From Fibrobacter succinogenes (GTDB taxonomy: Bacteria > Fibrobacterota > Fibrobacteria > Fibrobacterales > Fibrobacteraceae): DNA of 53,833 bases. The stretch covers positions 1 to 53,833 of the forward strand of contig CACZAD010000011.1 in NCBI GenBank assembly GCA_902779055.1, in the 5' to 3' direction. A program made the position numbers and the translations under genes. The notes under the pieces were generated by a model, which ran no database searches, was not told the origin of the DNA, and saw only the letters and a list, made by a program, of their open reading frames with translations. This document shows positions 8,847 through 18,776 of the stretch, piece after piece; position 1 is the first letter of the stretch, and each line of letters begins with the position of its first letter.

Positions 8847-11183
8847 TTAACGTCCACCAATCATCCCTGTAAACAAGGCCTTATTTCCTAGAGTTACAGA
8901 CAAGACCAAGTTCATTTTTCCAAGCGCAGGGTCACTGACAACGAGCTCAGAGCCATCCATCGAGCGTTCGAGCAGCAAACCGCCGATAGGCGAGAAGATT
9001 CGGACTACTTTTCGGCCCTGCTGCGGAGCATAGACGTAAACAGCCCCATTCTGAGCATTCACGCGAACACCCTGAACCACCTTTTTAGAGGCGATTCCAG
9101 AAGAGGCTTTGCTAGAACTCGATTCAGCCTTCTTAGAAGACGATGACTTTTCTTTAGAACTTGAAGAAACAGCCTTGGAACTTGAAGATTTTTCCTTAGA
9201 ACTAGACGAAATCGCCTTGGAGCTTGAAGACGTTCCCTTAGAACTAGACGAGACCGCATGAGAACTTGAGGAAACTTCCTTAGAACTGGAAGAAGGTGCG
9301 TTGGAACTTGACGACAGTTCCTTTGAGCTTGAAGAAATCGCAGAACTTGACGATTCCTCGGAGCTAGACGACTGTTCAGACGAAGACGATTCAGGAACAC
9401 TGCTAGACGAGATCGTTTCGGAACTTGAAGAAACTTCCTCGGAACTAGAAATTTGCATATCGGACGAAGAAGATTCCGGTTCGCTACTTGATGAAGATTC
9501 TTCAGAACTCGACGATTCTTCGGAACTTGAAGATTCTACGTCAGAACTAGAAACCGGCAATTCAGACGAACTCGAAACTTCTACAGACGAACTTGATTCA
9601 ATGCGAACATTAAACGTGACATATTCCTTATCCTCAGATTCCTTTATATCAGAAAGCGTAATTCCCATATTCCGCCCATCCCAAAAGACAAACTGATCAA
9701 ATTCAGTCACATTCGCCTTTCCAGGGAACGGATATGAAGCATAATTTTTCGTAGCAGCCTCTTCGATATCAACACGCATATGCTTTCTGTCATTATTGGG
9801 ACTATACGATTTCCAATCAGAACGTTCATAATCAATGTGCCAAATCAACATTCCTGAATTCGGCAATTCAGAATTCCACCCCTTATTTGTTCGATATTCC
9901 AGCACAAAGAATTCATCTGGGTTCTCTTGATTAGTGACTTGATAAGCCACATTCTCCTCAACTTTTTCCAATTTTACGGAGCCTTCAAAATCAAGTTCAA
10001 CCGGCGAAAGCCATTCCAAAGACAAGCGTTCAAATGCGGAATAAAGCGGAGGTGCGCAATTATGAGCTTCTTCTTTATTTTCCGGACAATTATGCACACC
10101 TTGATCCATAACGTCCCATACATACGGCGTTCCGTGATCCCAGCTATCATTACGTGTAGTGACGTACAAATCAGGCAAACCAAGAGCATGGCTAAATTCA
10201 TGAACCATCGTACCAATACCCTCAAGAATATCTGTGTTTTCATCTTCGTAATATGCGGAAGCATTTATTTCATTGGCACAAGCATATTTATAGCCAGTCA
10301 CACCATTTCCCAATTCTACGTCAGGATCCAAATGACCCATATGCGGCCAAACAGCCTCTTTCAAGCCCGAGCCAGCAGCACCAACACCGGCATAAATCAT
10401 GCCAATATAATCAACCCAACTATTACCATCTTTATTATACAAACTAAAATCAATTTGATCTTTCAACAAATCCAACGCTTCGATTAAAATCTGTTTTCCC
10501 CCTTCGGTATTTACCTTATTGCCAGAAGCCGTATTATAAGAAGCACGCGTCCCAGAAACAGCGACAGGCCCATACACATCAAAAACAGGGCGGAATATGC
10601 CGCTGGAACTGTTTATAAAGTAATCCCTGACACTTCCCTTATTATAATATTCATTATACCCTTCTTTATTCAAAAAATCATTAAACTGGGCTTTAGGATT
10701 CGCGCTTTTGAACTTTATATCGGCATATTCGACAAGAACAACAAGCACTCGGACTTCGCCACGCGTAATCGTAGTATTGACGTAAGGCATACGCATGATT
10801 CGCGAGTTCGACAACATAGGAGCTGCATCGACCTTATATTTTTCGTCACGGAAAGCCTCATCTTTCATTTTTACATAAATCGATCGTTCATCAAGGCTCG
10901 CAAGAAATTCTTTATCGGCCTGGCTTCGAGCCCCTGCATTTCGAGCGTATATTCCGGATGACTTTCCATCGGCTCCGGCATAAGCGTAAAAGCCACGCTC
11001 ATCTTCTTGCAGAATATAGCCATCCGCTGTTTCATAAAAATGAAAATATTCATCTCCCACTTGACGAACCTGGATTGTCGTCCCGTCAGGCTGTTTCAGC
11101 GGAAATGTTACGTTACTGGCTGGAATTGAAAAACAGTATGCAGCCAAAACCAATATTGGCAATACGAACCGTACAAGGTTCAT
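8847..11183 (-). CDS. Secreted M6-family metalloprotease, paralogue of the neighbouring gene
   Basis: A 778-residue exported protease closely related to the downstream gene. Architecture is signal peptide, pro-region, M6 domain with HEFSHALGLPD (His328, Glu329, His332, Asp338), a long SSSS/KE linker, and a C-terminal domain beginning GVRVNAQNGAVYVYAPQQG. The start is the ATG at 11183 because GGAGGGG lies just upstream; an in-frame extension to 11273 has no ribosome site. The two copies share most of the pro-region, catalytic core and tail but differ in linker sequence (Glu-rich in one, partly Lys/Ala-rich in this one), consistent with a tandem duplication followed by linker drift. It is the first gene of the pair. 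Confidence 0.88.
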   Translation of the reverse strand: MNLVRFVLPILVLAAYCFSIPASNVTFPLKQPDGTTIQVRQVGDEYFHFYETADGYILQEDERGFYAYAGADGKSSGIYARNAGARSQADKEFLASLDERSIYVKMKDEAFRDEKYKVDAAPMLSNSRIMRMPYVNTTITRGEVRVLVVLVEYADIKFKSANPKAQFNDFLNKEGYNEYYNKGSVRDYFINSSSGIFRPVFDVYGPVAVSGTRASYNTASGNKVNTEGGKQILIEALDLLKDQIDFSLYNKDGNSWVDYIGMIYAGVGAAGSGLKEAVWPHMGHLDPDVELGNGVTGYKYACANEINASAYYEDENTDILEGIGTMVHEFSHALGLPDLYVTTRNDSWDHGTPYVWDVMDQGVHNCPENKEEAHNCAPPLYSAFERLSLEWLSPVELDFEGSVKLEKVEENVAYQVTNQENPDEFFVLEYRTNKGWNSELPNSGMLIWHIDYERSDWKSYSPNNDRKHMRVDIEEAATKNYASYPFPGKANVTEFDQFVFWDGRNMGITLSDIKESEDKEYVTFNVRIESSSSVEVSSSSELPVSSSDVESSSSEESSSSEESSSSSEPESSSSDMQISSSEEVSSSSETISSSSVPESSSSEQSSSSEESSSSAISSSSKELSSSSNAPSSSSKEVSSSSHAVSSSSKGTSSSSKAISSSSKEKSSSSKAVSSSSKEKSSSSKKAESSSSKASSGIASKKVVQGVRVNAQNGAVYVYAPQQGRKVVRIFSPIGGLLLERSMDGSELVVSDPALGKMNLVLSVTLGNKALFTGMIGGR

Positions 11184-11243
11184 CGTTCCCCTCCTTATTT
11201 TTTGAGATCCTGTTGGGATAATATAACAAAAACTTTCTTTATA

Positions 11244-11271
11244 CAAAGAAAGCCCGGCCGCAAAGCCGGGC
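11244..11271 (-). terminator. Rho-independent terminator of rfbA
   Basis: On the minus strand, GCCCGGC-TTTGCG-GCCGGGC is followed by TTTCTTTG. It lies 33 bases past the rfbA stop. Confidence 0.75.
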
Positions 11272-11303
11272 AAAATAGCGATTAGAGCTGCAACGCCAAC
11301 AAA

Positions 11304-12191
11304 TTAGTAATGGATTTTTCCTTCGGCGACCTTGCGCAGATGTTGTCCATAAGGCGACTTGCCGTACTTGGCTGCCGATTCCAGCAGCTTTTCCTTGCTG
11401 ATCCAGCCATTGATGTAAGCAATTTCTTCAACTGCCGAAATTTGAATACCCTGGCGATTTTCGACCATTTTCACGAACTCGCCCGCTTCGATGAGGCTAT
11501 CCATCGTGCCCGTATCAAGCCATGCAAAGCCTCGGCCCAGGAGTTTCACGTCCAGTTCACCCATTTCGAGATAGGTCTTGTTGAGATCCGTGATTTCCAG
11601 TTCGCCACGGGCGCTTGGTTTTTGTGCCTTGGCAAACTTTGCGACTCGGTTGTCGTAGAAATAGAGCCCCGTAATGGCATAATTGCTCTTCGGTTCCTTC
11701 GGTTTTTCTTCCACCGAAATCACCTTGCCGCTCTTGTCAAACTCCACGACGCCAAAGCGTTCCGGGTCTTCGACGTAATAGCCGAACACGCTTGCACGTC
11801 CGTTTTCTTCGGCATTCTTGACGGCAGCCTTCAAAAGCGGGCTAAAACCGTTTCCGTAGAAGATGTTGTCGCCAAGCACCATCGCGCAGCAATCGTCTCC
11901 GATAAATTCCTCGCCAAGAATAAACGCCTGGGCAAGTCCATCCGGGCTCGGCTGCACCTTGTAGCTCAAGTTGAGGCCCATAGCAGAACCGTCGCCAAGC
12001 AAGCGTTCAAAATTCGGCAAGTCCGTCGGGGTCGAAATGATGAGGATATCACGAATACCCGCCAACATGAGCGTTGACAACGGATAATAGATCATCGGCT
12101 TGTCATAGACCGGCAACAACTGCTTCGATGTAACCATCGTAAGCGGATACAGACGTGTGCCGGAGCCCCCAGCGAGTACGATTCCTTTCAT
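11304..12191 (-). CDS. rfbA: Glucose-1-phosphate thymidylyltransferase
   Basis: A 295-residue RmlA, the first enzyme of dTDP-L-rhamnose synthesis, making dTDP-glucose from dTTP and glucose-1-phosphate. The N-terminal signature [16 protein letters not shown] and [15 protein letters not shown] are complete, as are [14 protein letters not shown] and the C-terminal [17 protein letters not shown]. Length is that of the short RmlA type. The ribosome site AAAGGAG is 8 bases before the ATG. It has its own terminator and is separated from rfbB and rfbC by about 6 kb of protease and lipoprotein genes, so the rhamnose pathway is split here. It is divergent from the helicase gene. Confidence 0.95.
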   Translation of the reverse strand: MKGIVLAGGSGTRLYPLTMVTSKQLLPVYDKPMIYYPLSTLMLAGIRDILIISTPTDLPNFERLLGDGSAMGLNLSYKVQPSPDGLAQAFILGEEFIGDDCCAMVLGDNIFYGNGFSPLLKAAVKNAEENGRASVFGYYVEDPERFGVVEFDKSGKVISVEEKPKEPKSNYAITGLYFYDNRVAKFAKAQKPSARGELEITDLNKTYLEMGELDVKLLGRGFAWLDTGTMDSLIEAGEFVKMVENRQGIQISAVEEIAYINGWISKEKLLESAAKYGKSPYGQHLRKVAEGKIHY

Positions 12192-12264
12192 TACAAATCT
12201 CCTTTCATTTGAAAATAGTAAACTTATTTCGATTCATTTTCAAAAGAGTTATCTTTGGGCCATT

Positions 12265-14883
12265 ATGGCAGAGCAAAACAAGGCGAACCTCAAGTATTAT
12301 ATCGATGAACTGGTAAATAGAGTCCAGGGTAGGCGCTCGGACATTACGGCCGAAGATGTCCTGGAACAATTTATGATGTGGGCAGAAGCTCGCGGAACGA
12401 CGCTTTACCCCGCCCAGGAAGAAGCAATCCTGGAACTTTTGGATGGCAAGAACGTTATCCTCAACACGCCGACCGGTAGCGGAAAGTCGATGGTCGCATT
12501 GGCGCTCCATTTTGATAGTCTTGTACACAACCGCCGTAGCGTTTACACCTGTCCCATCAAGGCTCTCGTGAACGAAAAGTGGATGGCGCTCTGCAAGGAA
12601 TTCGGAGCCGAAAACGTCGGGCTTTCGACCGGCGATGCAACAGTCAACCGCGACGCCCCCATCATCTGCTGCACGGCAGAAATCCTTTCGAATATGGCGC
12701 TCTGCGAAGGCGAAACGCTCACCATCACGGACATCGTGATGGACGAGTTCCACTACTACTCCGACCGCGAACGCGGAGTCGCCTGGCAGGTTCCACTTTT
12801 GACACTCCCGCAGTCACGCTTTCTCTTGATGAGCGCGACCGTCGGTGCGACCGAATTCTTCGAACGCGATATGACCAAGCATACGGGTCGCGAATCCGTG
12901 ACCGTCCGCTCCACGCAACGTCCGGTGCCGCTCGACTTCAGCTACAGCACCACTGAAATTTCGTCCGAAGTGCAAAAGCTCGTGAACGAGGGCAAGGCTC
13001 CCGTTTACGTCGTCCATTTTACGCAGGCCGCCGCCGCCAGCAACGCCCAGAACTTCATGAGTCTTGACCTCTGCACCAAAGAAGAAAAGGCCAAGATCAA
13101 CGAAGCCATTAAAGAGATCCGTTTTTCGAGTCCATACGGCCCGGATGTCAAGCGCTGGCTCAAGCAGGGCATCGGCATCCACCACGCAGGGCTCTTGCCC
13201 AAGTACCGCATCCTCTGCGAAAAGCTCGCCCAGCAAGGGCTTCTCAAGGTCATCTGCGGCACGGACACGCTCGGCGTAGGCGTGAACGTTCCTATCCGCA
13301 CGGTTCTCTTCACGCAGCTCTGCAAGTACAGCGGCGACAAGACGGCCATTCTCACCGCCCGCGACTTCCACCAGATTGCAGGACGCGCCGGGCGTAAAGG
13401 CTTTGACAATGTCGGTTACGTCGTTGCCCAGGCTCCGGAGCACGTGATCGAGAACTTGAAGCTCGAAGCCAAGTCCCGCACGACCGGCAAAAAATTCCAA
13501 AAGCGAAAGCCGCCCGAACACGGCTACATTCCTTTTGACGAAAATACGTTCAAGCGCCTGATTGACTCCGCACCGGAACCGCTGACCTCAAGTTTCCAGG
13601 TGAACCACGGGATGCTCCTCAACATCTTGAGCCGCCCGACGGACGGTTGCCGCGCCATGCGCACGCTCCTCAAGGACTGCCACGAAAGCGCCTCGAGCAA
13701 AAAGCAGTTGCAGCACCGCGCCTTCTTGTTATTCCGCAGCCTCGTCGAAAAGAAGATCATCGAGTTCGTGCCCGCCGTCGCCGAAGGCTACAGCCATCTG
13801 CGCGTCAATATGGACCTGCAAGACGACTTTTCGATGAACCAGCCGCTTTCGCTGTACCTGCTCGACACGCTCCCCAAGCTCGACCGCGACAGTCCCGAAT
13901 ACGCGTTAGACGTCATCACCTTGTGCGAGAGCATTCTCGAAAATCCCGAAGCAATCCTGCGCATCCAGCAGAGCAGGGCACGCGACGCCCGCATGAACGA
14001 ACTCAAGGCGCAAGGCATGGAATACAACCAGCGTCTTGAAGAACTCGAGAAAGTCGAATACCCCAAACCGCTCAGAGATTTCATCTACGACACTTTCGAC
14101 GAATTTGCCGAAATCCACCCCTGGGTAGACGAAAACATCGAGCCCAAGTCCATCGTACGTGAGATGTTCGAGAATTTCACGACATTCAGCGGTTACGTGA
14201 AGCAATACAACTTGCAGCGCATGGAAGCAATTTTGCTCCGCCATTTGAACGGCGTTTACAAGGTGCTTTCTCAGACCGTACCCGACGGCTACAAGAACGA
14301 AGAACTCCTGGAAATGCAGGACTACCTCGGCGAAATGATCCGCCGCGTGGACTCGAGCCTCTTGGAAGAATGGGAAAAGATGGCGCACCCGGAAGATTAC
14401 CAGAAGCGCTTGGACGAAGGCGCTTCCGAAGACGAAGTCGAAAAGGCTTTCGGTGCAGACAAAGCCGCCGCAGACATCACGTACGACAAGAAGCGATTCC
14501 TCAACATGGTACGCCAGCGCATTTTCCAGATTATGATGAGTTTGCAAAAGCAGGACTTTTCGGACGTTCTGGACAGCCTCGCCGACGACCTTGCCGAAGG
14601 CGAACTTTTGGCGGACGCCGAAGGAACGCCGTGGACCGAGAAGCGCCTCCTCGAAATTATGGCCGCCTACACCGCCGAACATCACAGGTTCCGTATGGAC
14701 GTGGAGGGCCGTTCCCTCACCCACACCATCGTCACTTACGACGGCAACATTATGCAAATCCAGCAGATGCTGCAGGACGAAGAAGGATTTAACGACTGGA
14801 GCATCGATTTCACGGTCAATCTCGACGAAAGCCGCGAAGCCGGAATGCCATTACTTAAACTTTCCCGTATCGGAGAAGCATAA
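12265..14883 (+). CDS. DEAD/DEAH-box superfamily II RNA helicase with DUF3516-type C-terminus
   Basis: An 872-residue Ski2/Mtr4-like helicase. Walker A is TPTGSGKS (residues 68-75), Walker B is DEFH (160-163), motif III SAT (190-192), and motif [12 protein letters not shown] (370-379). The C-terminal half (from about residue 400, starting [13 protein letters not shown]) matches what I recall of the DUF3516 domain linked to such helicases. The ATG at 12265 is chosen because the first 36 codons of the longer frame overlap the rfbA 5' region and look unlike this family. No clear ribosome site precedes it. It may act in RNA turnover or ribosome-related work; that is family-level inference. No terminator separates it from the next gene, 31 bases on. 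Confidence 0.85.
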   Translation: MAEQNKANLKYYIDELVNRVQGRRSDITAEDVLEQFMMWAEARGTTLYPAQEEAILELLDGKNVILNTPTGSGKSMVALALHFDSLVHNRRSVYTCPIKALVNEKWMALCKEFGAENVGLSTGDATVNRDAPIICCTAEILSNMALCEGETLTITDIVMDEFHYYSDRERGVAWQVPLLTLPQSRFLLMSATVGATEFFERDMTKHTGRESVTVRSTQRPVPLDFSYSTTEISSEVQKLVNEGKAPVYVVHFTQAAAASNAQNFMSLDLCTKEEKAKINEAIKEIRFSSPYGPDVKRWLKQGIGIHHAGLLPKYRILCEKLAQQGLLKVICGTDTLGVGVNVPIRTVLFTQLCKYSGDKTAILTARDFHQIAGRAGRKGFDNVGYVVAQAPEHVIENLKLEAKSRTTGKKFQKRKPPEHGYIPFDENTFKRLIDSAPEPLTSSFQVNHGMLLNILSRPTDGCRAMRTLLKDCHESASSKKQLQHRAFLLFRSLVEKKIIEFVPAVAEGYSHLRVNMDLQDDFSMNQPLSLYLLDTLPKLDRDSPEYALDVITLCESILENPEAILRIQQSRARDARMNELKAQGMEYNQRLEELEKVEYPKPLRDFIYDTFDEFAEIHPWVDENIEPKSIVREMFENFTTFSGYVKQYNLQRMEAILLRHLNGVYKVLSQTVPDGYKNEELLEMQDYLGEMIRRVDSSLLEEWEKMAHPEDYQKRLDEGASEDEVEKAFGADKAAADITYDKKRFLNMVRQRIFQIMMSLQKQDFSDVLDSLADDLAEGELLADAEGTPWTEKRLLEIMAAYTAEHHRFRMDVEGRSLTHTIVTYDGNIMQIQQMLQDEEGFNDWSIDFTVNLDESREAGMPLLKLSRIGEA

Positions 14884-14914
14884 AATAAGATAAATTAAAA
14901 AAGGGTGGTATGCG

Positions 14915-15871
14915 ATGATATCCAAAAAGCTCTTTTTTATCAGTACCTTTTTAACCTTGGCAGGTTCCGTTTTTGCAGAAGATGCAAAAGGTTTTTCGTA
15001 TTCGCTAAAAGTCGACGGAGCCTACTACGTCAAAAGCGATTACCAAAAAGGCGAAACACACTTTGCCAAACCGACAGGCCCGTTCAACGGGATCCTGACC
15101 AGAGGCACCTGGAGCGCCACCTACACGCTCCCGACTCCGCTCGGAGAAAGCGCACTCCTTTCAGGCGCAAAAGTCCAGTTCAAGGGCGGAATCGAAGTCT
15201 CGCCACTCACGCTCCGTCCGCTATTCAATATTTCATTCACGCCGTTTCCATTCCTCGTTCTGGACGTCGGTACAAGAATCGGAACCGGCTGGAACGCACT
15301 CGGTTTTGAAGGATTTTGCGAATACAAAGATGGCAAATACAAAAACCTGACCCCATTTGCACACTACTATCACGACCACTGGGTTGGCGCAACATTCCAA
15401 TTCGATTGGGGTGAAATTTTCAATGGCGACTGGAATCACATCGTGATGATAGCCAACTACCGAATGATTTATCAAGGCATCACCGGTATCGACAAGGGTA
15501 AGTTCTGGGCCTGGCAAAATGTTGAAGGTTACGTGAACGGGCTCGGCTACGAATTCATTTCGATACTCGGCTACAAGATGCCCTTGTTCGTTGATATGGT
15601 TGGCGTCATGGCAGACCTTTACGGGCAATACAGCAGCAAGGATTATGGCGAAGTCGCAAGCACTTACGGCAAGTTCATGAATGCCGAAATCAGCGCCTTT
15701 GCAGAGCTCGCCTTTAACGAAAAAAACACGCTGATGGTCGCAACAAGGTTTTCGAGCCGTCGGAGTTTTACGACAGACCACAAAAAAGGCGAGGAAGAAC
15801 CTCACCTTATAAAATCGGGTCGCGAATGGTACTTTGACTGTATCATTCTGAGCTGGACTCGAAAGTTCTAA
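14915..15871 (+). CDS. Exported protein of unknown function, probable outer-membrane protein
   Basis: I do not recognise the family. The 318-residue protein has a signal peptide ending near VFA-EDAKG (about residue 22). The rest is rich in aromatic residues and alternating hydrophobic stretches (SYSLKVDGAYYV, WVGATFQFDW, FDCIILSWTRKF) that fit a beta-barrel ending in an aromatic residue. The ribosome site GGGTGG is 8 bases before the ATG. It may be co-transcribed with the helicase gene. Its stop codon (15869-15871) overlaps the stop of the permease gene on the other strand, leaving no intergenic space. Confidence 0.65.
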   Translation: MISKKLFFISTFLTLAGSVFAEDAKGFSYSLKVDGAYYVKSDYQKGETHFAKPTGPFNGILTRGTWSATYTLPTPLGESALLSGAKVQFKGGIEVSPLTLRPLFNISFTPFPFLVLDVGTRIGTGWNALGFEGFCEYKDGKYKNLTPFAHYYHDHWVGATFQFDWGEIFNGDWNHIVMIANYRMIYQGITGIDKGKFWAWQNVEGYVNGLGYEFISILGYKMPLFVDMVGVMADLYGQYSSKDYGEVASTYGKFMNAEISAFAELAFNEKNTLMVATRFSSRRSFTTDHKKGEEEPHLIKSGREWYFDCIILSWTRKF

Positions 15872-17349
15872 GCTTCGCCTCCGAACTCAAAACCAGCTTC
15901 TTCAATCGCAGTCTTCAAAGCGGCTTCGTCAACGGAACCTTCAATGACTAGCTCCTTCTTGGAGACATTAGCCACAGCAAAGACAACTCCGTCCAACGCA
16001 AACGCGGCCTTTTCGACACAAGCCTTGCAATGGCTGCATGTCATACCGAAGACTTTATAAGTTTTCGACTTCGGTTCCGCATAATGTTCATCGTGATGTT
16101 CGTGTTCACCGCAATGGCAATGTTCATGCTCATGTTCATGAGAATGATGTTCGTGTTCGCCACAGCAGCGATGATCGTGGTCTTCGTCATGGTCTTCGCA
16201 GCCACAGTGAGAATCACCACAACCACATCCGCAATGTCCGTCACAACCTTTATGCACAAGCTTTGCATAAATCATGAACACCGCCAAAAGCCCGGCACAG
16301 ATGTAATCAAACACGCCTAAAGCACCATGTCCATGGCATTCGGCAGCACCTTGCGGAAGCATCGCCGAAAGGAACGAATCCATAAAGAACGTATCGACGA
16401 TAAAGCCAAAGAACATTGCGCCAAATGCAATCGAGAACAAGTAAGCGGCAAGCGTTCTCTTGCCAAAAGCCTTGCCAACCACAAGCATCGAAGCGATACT
16501 CGTCGCAGGTCCCGCCATCAAAAGCACGAGAGCAGCACCCGGCGTAATTCCTTTTGCCACAAGCGCAAGCGCAAGCGGAATGGATCCCGTAGCACACGTG
16601 TACATAGGCATAGCCAAGAGCAACACGCAGACCATGCCAAGAATCGGATATTCGCGCAAGGCAAGGAACAGTTCGTTCGGCACGAATGCAGAAATCAACG
16701 CACCGAGCAAAAGACCAATCATAAGCCACTTGCTCACATCGCCCACCATATTGACGAGGCCGTATTCGATGGTTTCGCCAACTTTTTGAACAAAAGACTT
16801 TTTCTCAGTTGTAGCATCCGCCGAAGCACCGCACCCACAATGATCGTGGTCGCCACAGCCACAATGGTCATGATCGTGATGTTCATGATGGTCGTGATGT
16901 TCCTTGTGTTCAGCAACGGCGATACCCGCAGATTCATTACGCGAAGCAACGTTCGTCAGCACGCCACCAAACATAGCCGTCACAAAAGCGGCGATCGGGC
17001 GCAGAATGGCAAACGGAAGCCCAAGCAGGGAATAAGTCGCCAAAATGGAGTCCACGCCCGTCGCAGGAGTCGAAATCAAAAAGCTCACGCTAGCGCCCTT
17101 GCTAGCGCCTTCACGCCTCAAGGCAATCGCCGTCGGAATCACGCCGCAACTGCAAATCGGAAGCGGAACGCCAAACAGCGCCGCCCAAAGCACAGACGCA
17201 AAATTCGGCTTCGAAATTTTAGGCACATAAATGCGGTTCGGCACCCAAACGTGCAAAATCCCGGCAAGCAAAAAACCGAGCAGCAAGAACGGAGCCATCT
17301 CCGAAAAGAGCGTGATAAATTCATGAACAAAAACAGATACGAATTCCAT
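15868..17349 (-). CDS. Metal-efflux permease (SO_0444-type Cu/Zn efflux family) with His-rich loops and HMA domain
   Basis: A 493-residue inner-membrane permease. The N-terminal half carries the signature VPLPICSCG (Cys66, Cys68) followed by RREGASKGASVSFLISTPATGVDS, typical of this two-times-four-helix permease family. A first His/Cys-rich loop (about residues 145-180) and a second, longer one (about 370-425) are suited to binding metal. The last 65 residues are a heavy-metal-associated domain with GMTCSHC (Cys438, Cys441). The gene starts 2 bases after the stop of an ArsR/SmtB repressor whose metal site indicates zinc or cobalt. Export of zinc, perhaps also copper, is the best reading; the substrate is inferred. 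Confidence 0.85.
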   Translation of the reverse strand: MEFVSVFVHEFITLFSEMAPFLLLGFLLAGILHVWVPNRIYVPKISKPNFASVLWAALFGVPLPICSCGVIPTAIALRREGASKGASVSFLISTPATGVDSILATYSLLGLPFAILRPIAAFVTAMFGGVLTNVASRNESAGIAVAEHKEHHDHHEHHDHDHCGCGDHDHCGCGASADATTEKKSFVQKVGETIEYGLVNMVGDVSKWLMIGLLLGALISAFVPNELFLALREYPILGMVCVLLLAMPMYTCATGSIPLALALVAKGITPGAALVLLMAGPATSIASMLVVGKAFGKRTLAAYLFSIAFGAMFFGFIVDTFFMDSFLSAMLPQGAAECHGHGALGVFDYICAGLLAVFMIYAKLVHKGCDGHCGCGCGDSHCGCEDHDEDHDHRCCGEHEHHSHEHEHEHCHCGEHEHHDEHYAEPKSKTYKVFGMTCSHCKACVEKAAFALDGVVFAVANVSKKELVIEGSVDEAALKTAIEEAGFEFGGEA

Positions 17350-17351
17350 AG

Positions 17352-17657
17352 TTAAGCCTTCTTCTTATGTAAAATGTGGGCAAGACCCGTATTAAAGATT
17401 TCGCCGATATGTTCGTCATCCAGCGAGTAATAAATTTTGCGTCCGTCACGAGTCGGCTTGACGAGATTCGCCGTGCGCAGGATTCGCAGCTGGTGGCTCA
17501 CCACGGATTGTTCGAGATTCAGTTTTTCGGCAATGGCACTCACCGACATCTCGCCCGAAAGCAGCAAGTGAATCACGCGGATGCGCGTCGTATCGCCAAA
17601 GAACTTGAAGAACTCCGAAAGTTCAAACAGGGTATCGATGGAAATGTTTTGCATCAT
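17352..17657 (-). CDS. ArsR/SmtB-family metal-responsive repressor with alpha-5 zinc site
   Basis: A 101-residue winged-helix repressor. The recognition helix region is SVVSHQLRILRTANLV and the wing is RDGRKIYYSL. The C-terminal helix reads D81-x-H83-x10-H94-x2-H97, the exact ligand spacing of the alpha-5 Zn(II)/Co(II) site of SmtB and CzrA; the alpha-3 CVC motif of ArsR/CadC types is absent. ATG 17657 is chosen over an upstream TTG; an adjacent ATG (17654) is equally possible. It directly precedes the efflux permease, and a 9-bp inverted repeat upstream is a likely operator. Repression relieved by zinc is the expected logic. Confidence 0.92.
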   Translation of the reverse strand: MMQNISIDTLFELSEFFKFFGDTTRIRVIHLLLSGEMSVSAIAEKLNLEQSVVSHQLRILRTANLVKPTRDGRKIYYSLDDEHIGEIFNTGLAHILHKKKA

Positions 17658-17681
17658 CAAATTCTCTTTTTAATTGTTTTA

Positions 17682-17705
17682 ATATATGAACAACAATTCA
17701 TATAT
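17682..17705. promoter_or_regulatory. Probable operator for the zinc repressor
   Basis: The inverted repeat ATATATGAA-N6-TTCATATAT lies 25 bases upstream of the repressor start. It resembles the ATATGAA/TTCATAT operators of SmtB/CzrA regulators. A minus-strand TATATT (17681-17686) overlaps it and could be the -10 box, which would let the bound repressor block RNA polymerase. Confidence 0.75.
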
Positions 17706-17852
17706 ACATATTTTCATAGTTAATGTCAAGGCAAATACATTTGATTTTAGACCATTTGGAGCAAAGCGAGCCAAAACGAGATATTTCGTTTATTATATTT
17801 TCATTACAAGCAAGGGAGTATCCCAAAGGGATCTTATTAAAAAGGAGTTTTT

Positions 17853-18767
17853 ATGAAGAAATTCGCAGCAGGTCTTTGGACCGTCCTCTGCGCCACAGCG
17901 GCATCCATCGCACAGCCCATCGATCAACCCGCAGAAATTTACCCGGCAGAACAAACCGACATCCAGCAGCCAGCCTTCGAAGAAACTCAGCCTGCCGCAC
18001 AATCCGCAGTCCAGCAAAACTCCGACGCCGCAAGCGTTTATACAGCCAATAGCGCCGCAAGCAGCAACATCCAGGCCGCAAGCGAATCACCGGCCGCCGT
18101 CAGCAATGAGCCCCAGGCCGCAGACGAACAACCTCTGCCAGAATACATCCCCGTGCCCAAAAAGAAAACCATCATAAACTTCGGCGCAGGCGCTTCCTTC
18201 ATTTACGGCAACTTCTTCGGATTCGAAGGCCTTAAAAACGACGACATGGAAGACCCCACAGGTTTTGGCGGAGATTTCGGCATCAAGGCTAGTTTCCTCA
18301 TTATTGACGGGCTCCAGTTCTCGCCGCAAATTATGTTCCGCATTTTCAACCTCAATCACGAAGACGAAGGCTTTACCCGCTACTACAACCAGACATTCCT
18401 CGACTTCACATTCTTCATGCGCGGATTCATCACAGATAAAATTTATCTCGAAGTCGGTCCGCAAATTTCCATCAACACCACCAGCGATGTCAAGATCAAC
18501 GAAGACGGCAACTTCAAGGAAAAAATTGAACAGTCTCCAGCAGAATTCGGCATCAGCATTGGCGCAGGCTATTTCGTACACAAGCAGGTCAGCATCGGAT
18601 TCAACTGGTACATGGGATTCAACGAAGTATTCCCGGATGTAAGGTACTATTTCGACGACGATTTTATTCCCAGCGACAGAGACAAATACAACTGGTCCCT
18701 CATCAACCTGAAGGGCGCCCACACGATGATGTTCAAGCTGGGCGTCACCTACTGGTTCCTTCAATAG
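17853..18767 (+). CDS. Outer-membrane beta-barrel (porin-like) protein
   Basis: A 304-residue exported protein. The signal peptide ends near SIA-QPID (about residue 20). A low-complexity Ala/Gln/Pro/Glu-rich linker runs to about residue 105. A beta-barrel domain follows with alternating strands (TIINFGAGASFIYGNFFGFEG, LYLEVGPQISI-like segments, FGISIGAGYFVHKQVSIGFNWYMG) and ends in LGVTYWFLQ. A good ribosome site (AAAAAGGAG, 6 bases) precedes the ATG. nnr begins only 10 bases after its stop, so the two are probably co-transcribed although functionally unrelated. The family matches generic outer-membrane beta-barrel proteins; its transported substrate, if any, is unknown. Confidence 0.7.
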   Translation: MKKFAAGLWTVLCATAASIAQPIDQPAEIYPAEQTDIQQPAFEETQPAAQSAVQQNSDAASVYTANSAASSNIQAASESPAAVSNEPQAADEQPLPEYIPVPKKKTIINFGAGASFIYGNFFGFEGLKNDDMEDPTGFGGDFGIKASFLIIDGLQFSPQIMFRIFNLNHEDEGFTRYYNQTFLDFTFFMRGFITDKIYLEVGPQISINTTSDVKINEDGNFKEKIEQSPAEFGISIGAGYFVHKQVSIGFNWYMGFNEVFPDVRYYFDDDFIPSDRDKYNWSLINLKGAHTMMFKLGVTYWFLQ

Positions 18768-18776
18768 GTCTACAAC

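Noticed and set aside
9301..9696. Plus-strand Asp/Glu/Leu-rich frame opposite the second protease
   Set aside because: It is the complement of the SSSS-coding linker of a real gene; the repetitive pattern creates the frame.
12157..12264. Longer N-terminus for the helicase
   Set aside because: It would overlap the rfbA start region and adds residues unlike the family. The ATG at 12265 begins the recognisable protein.
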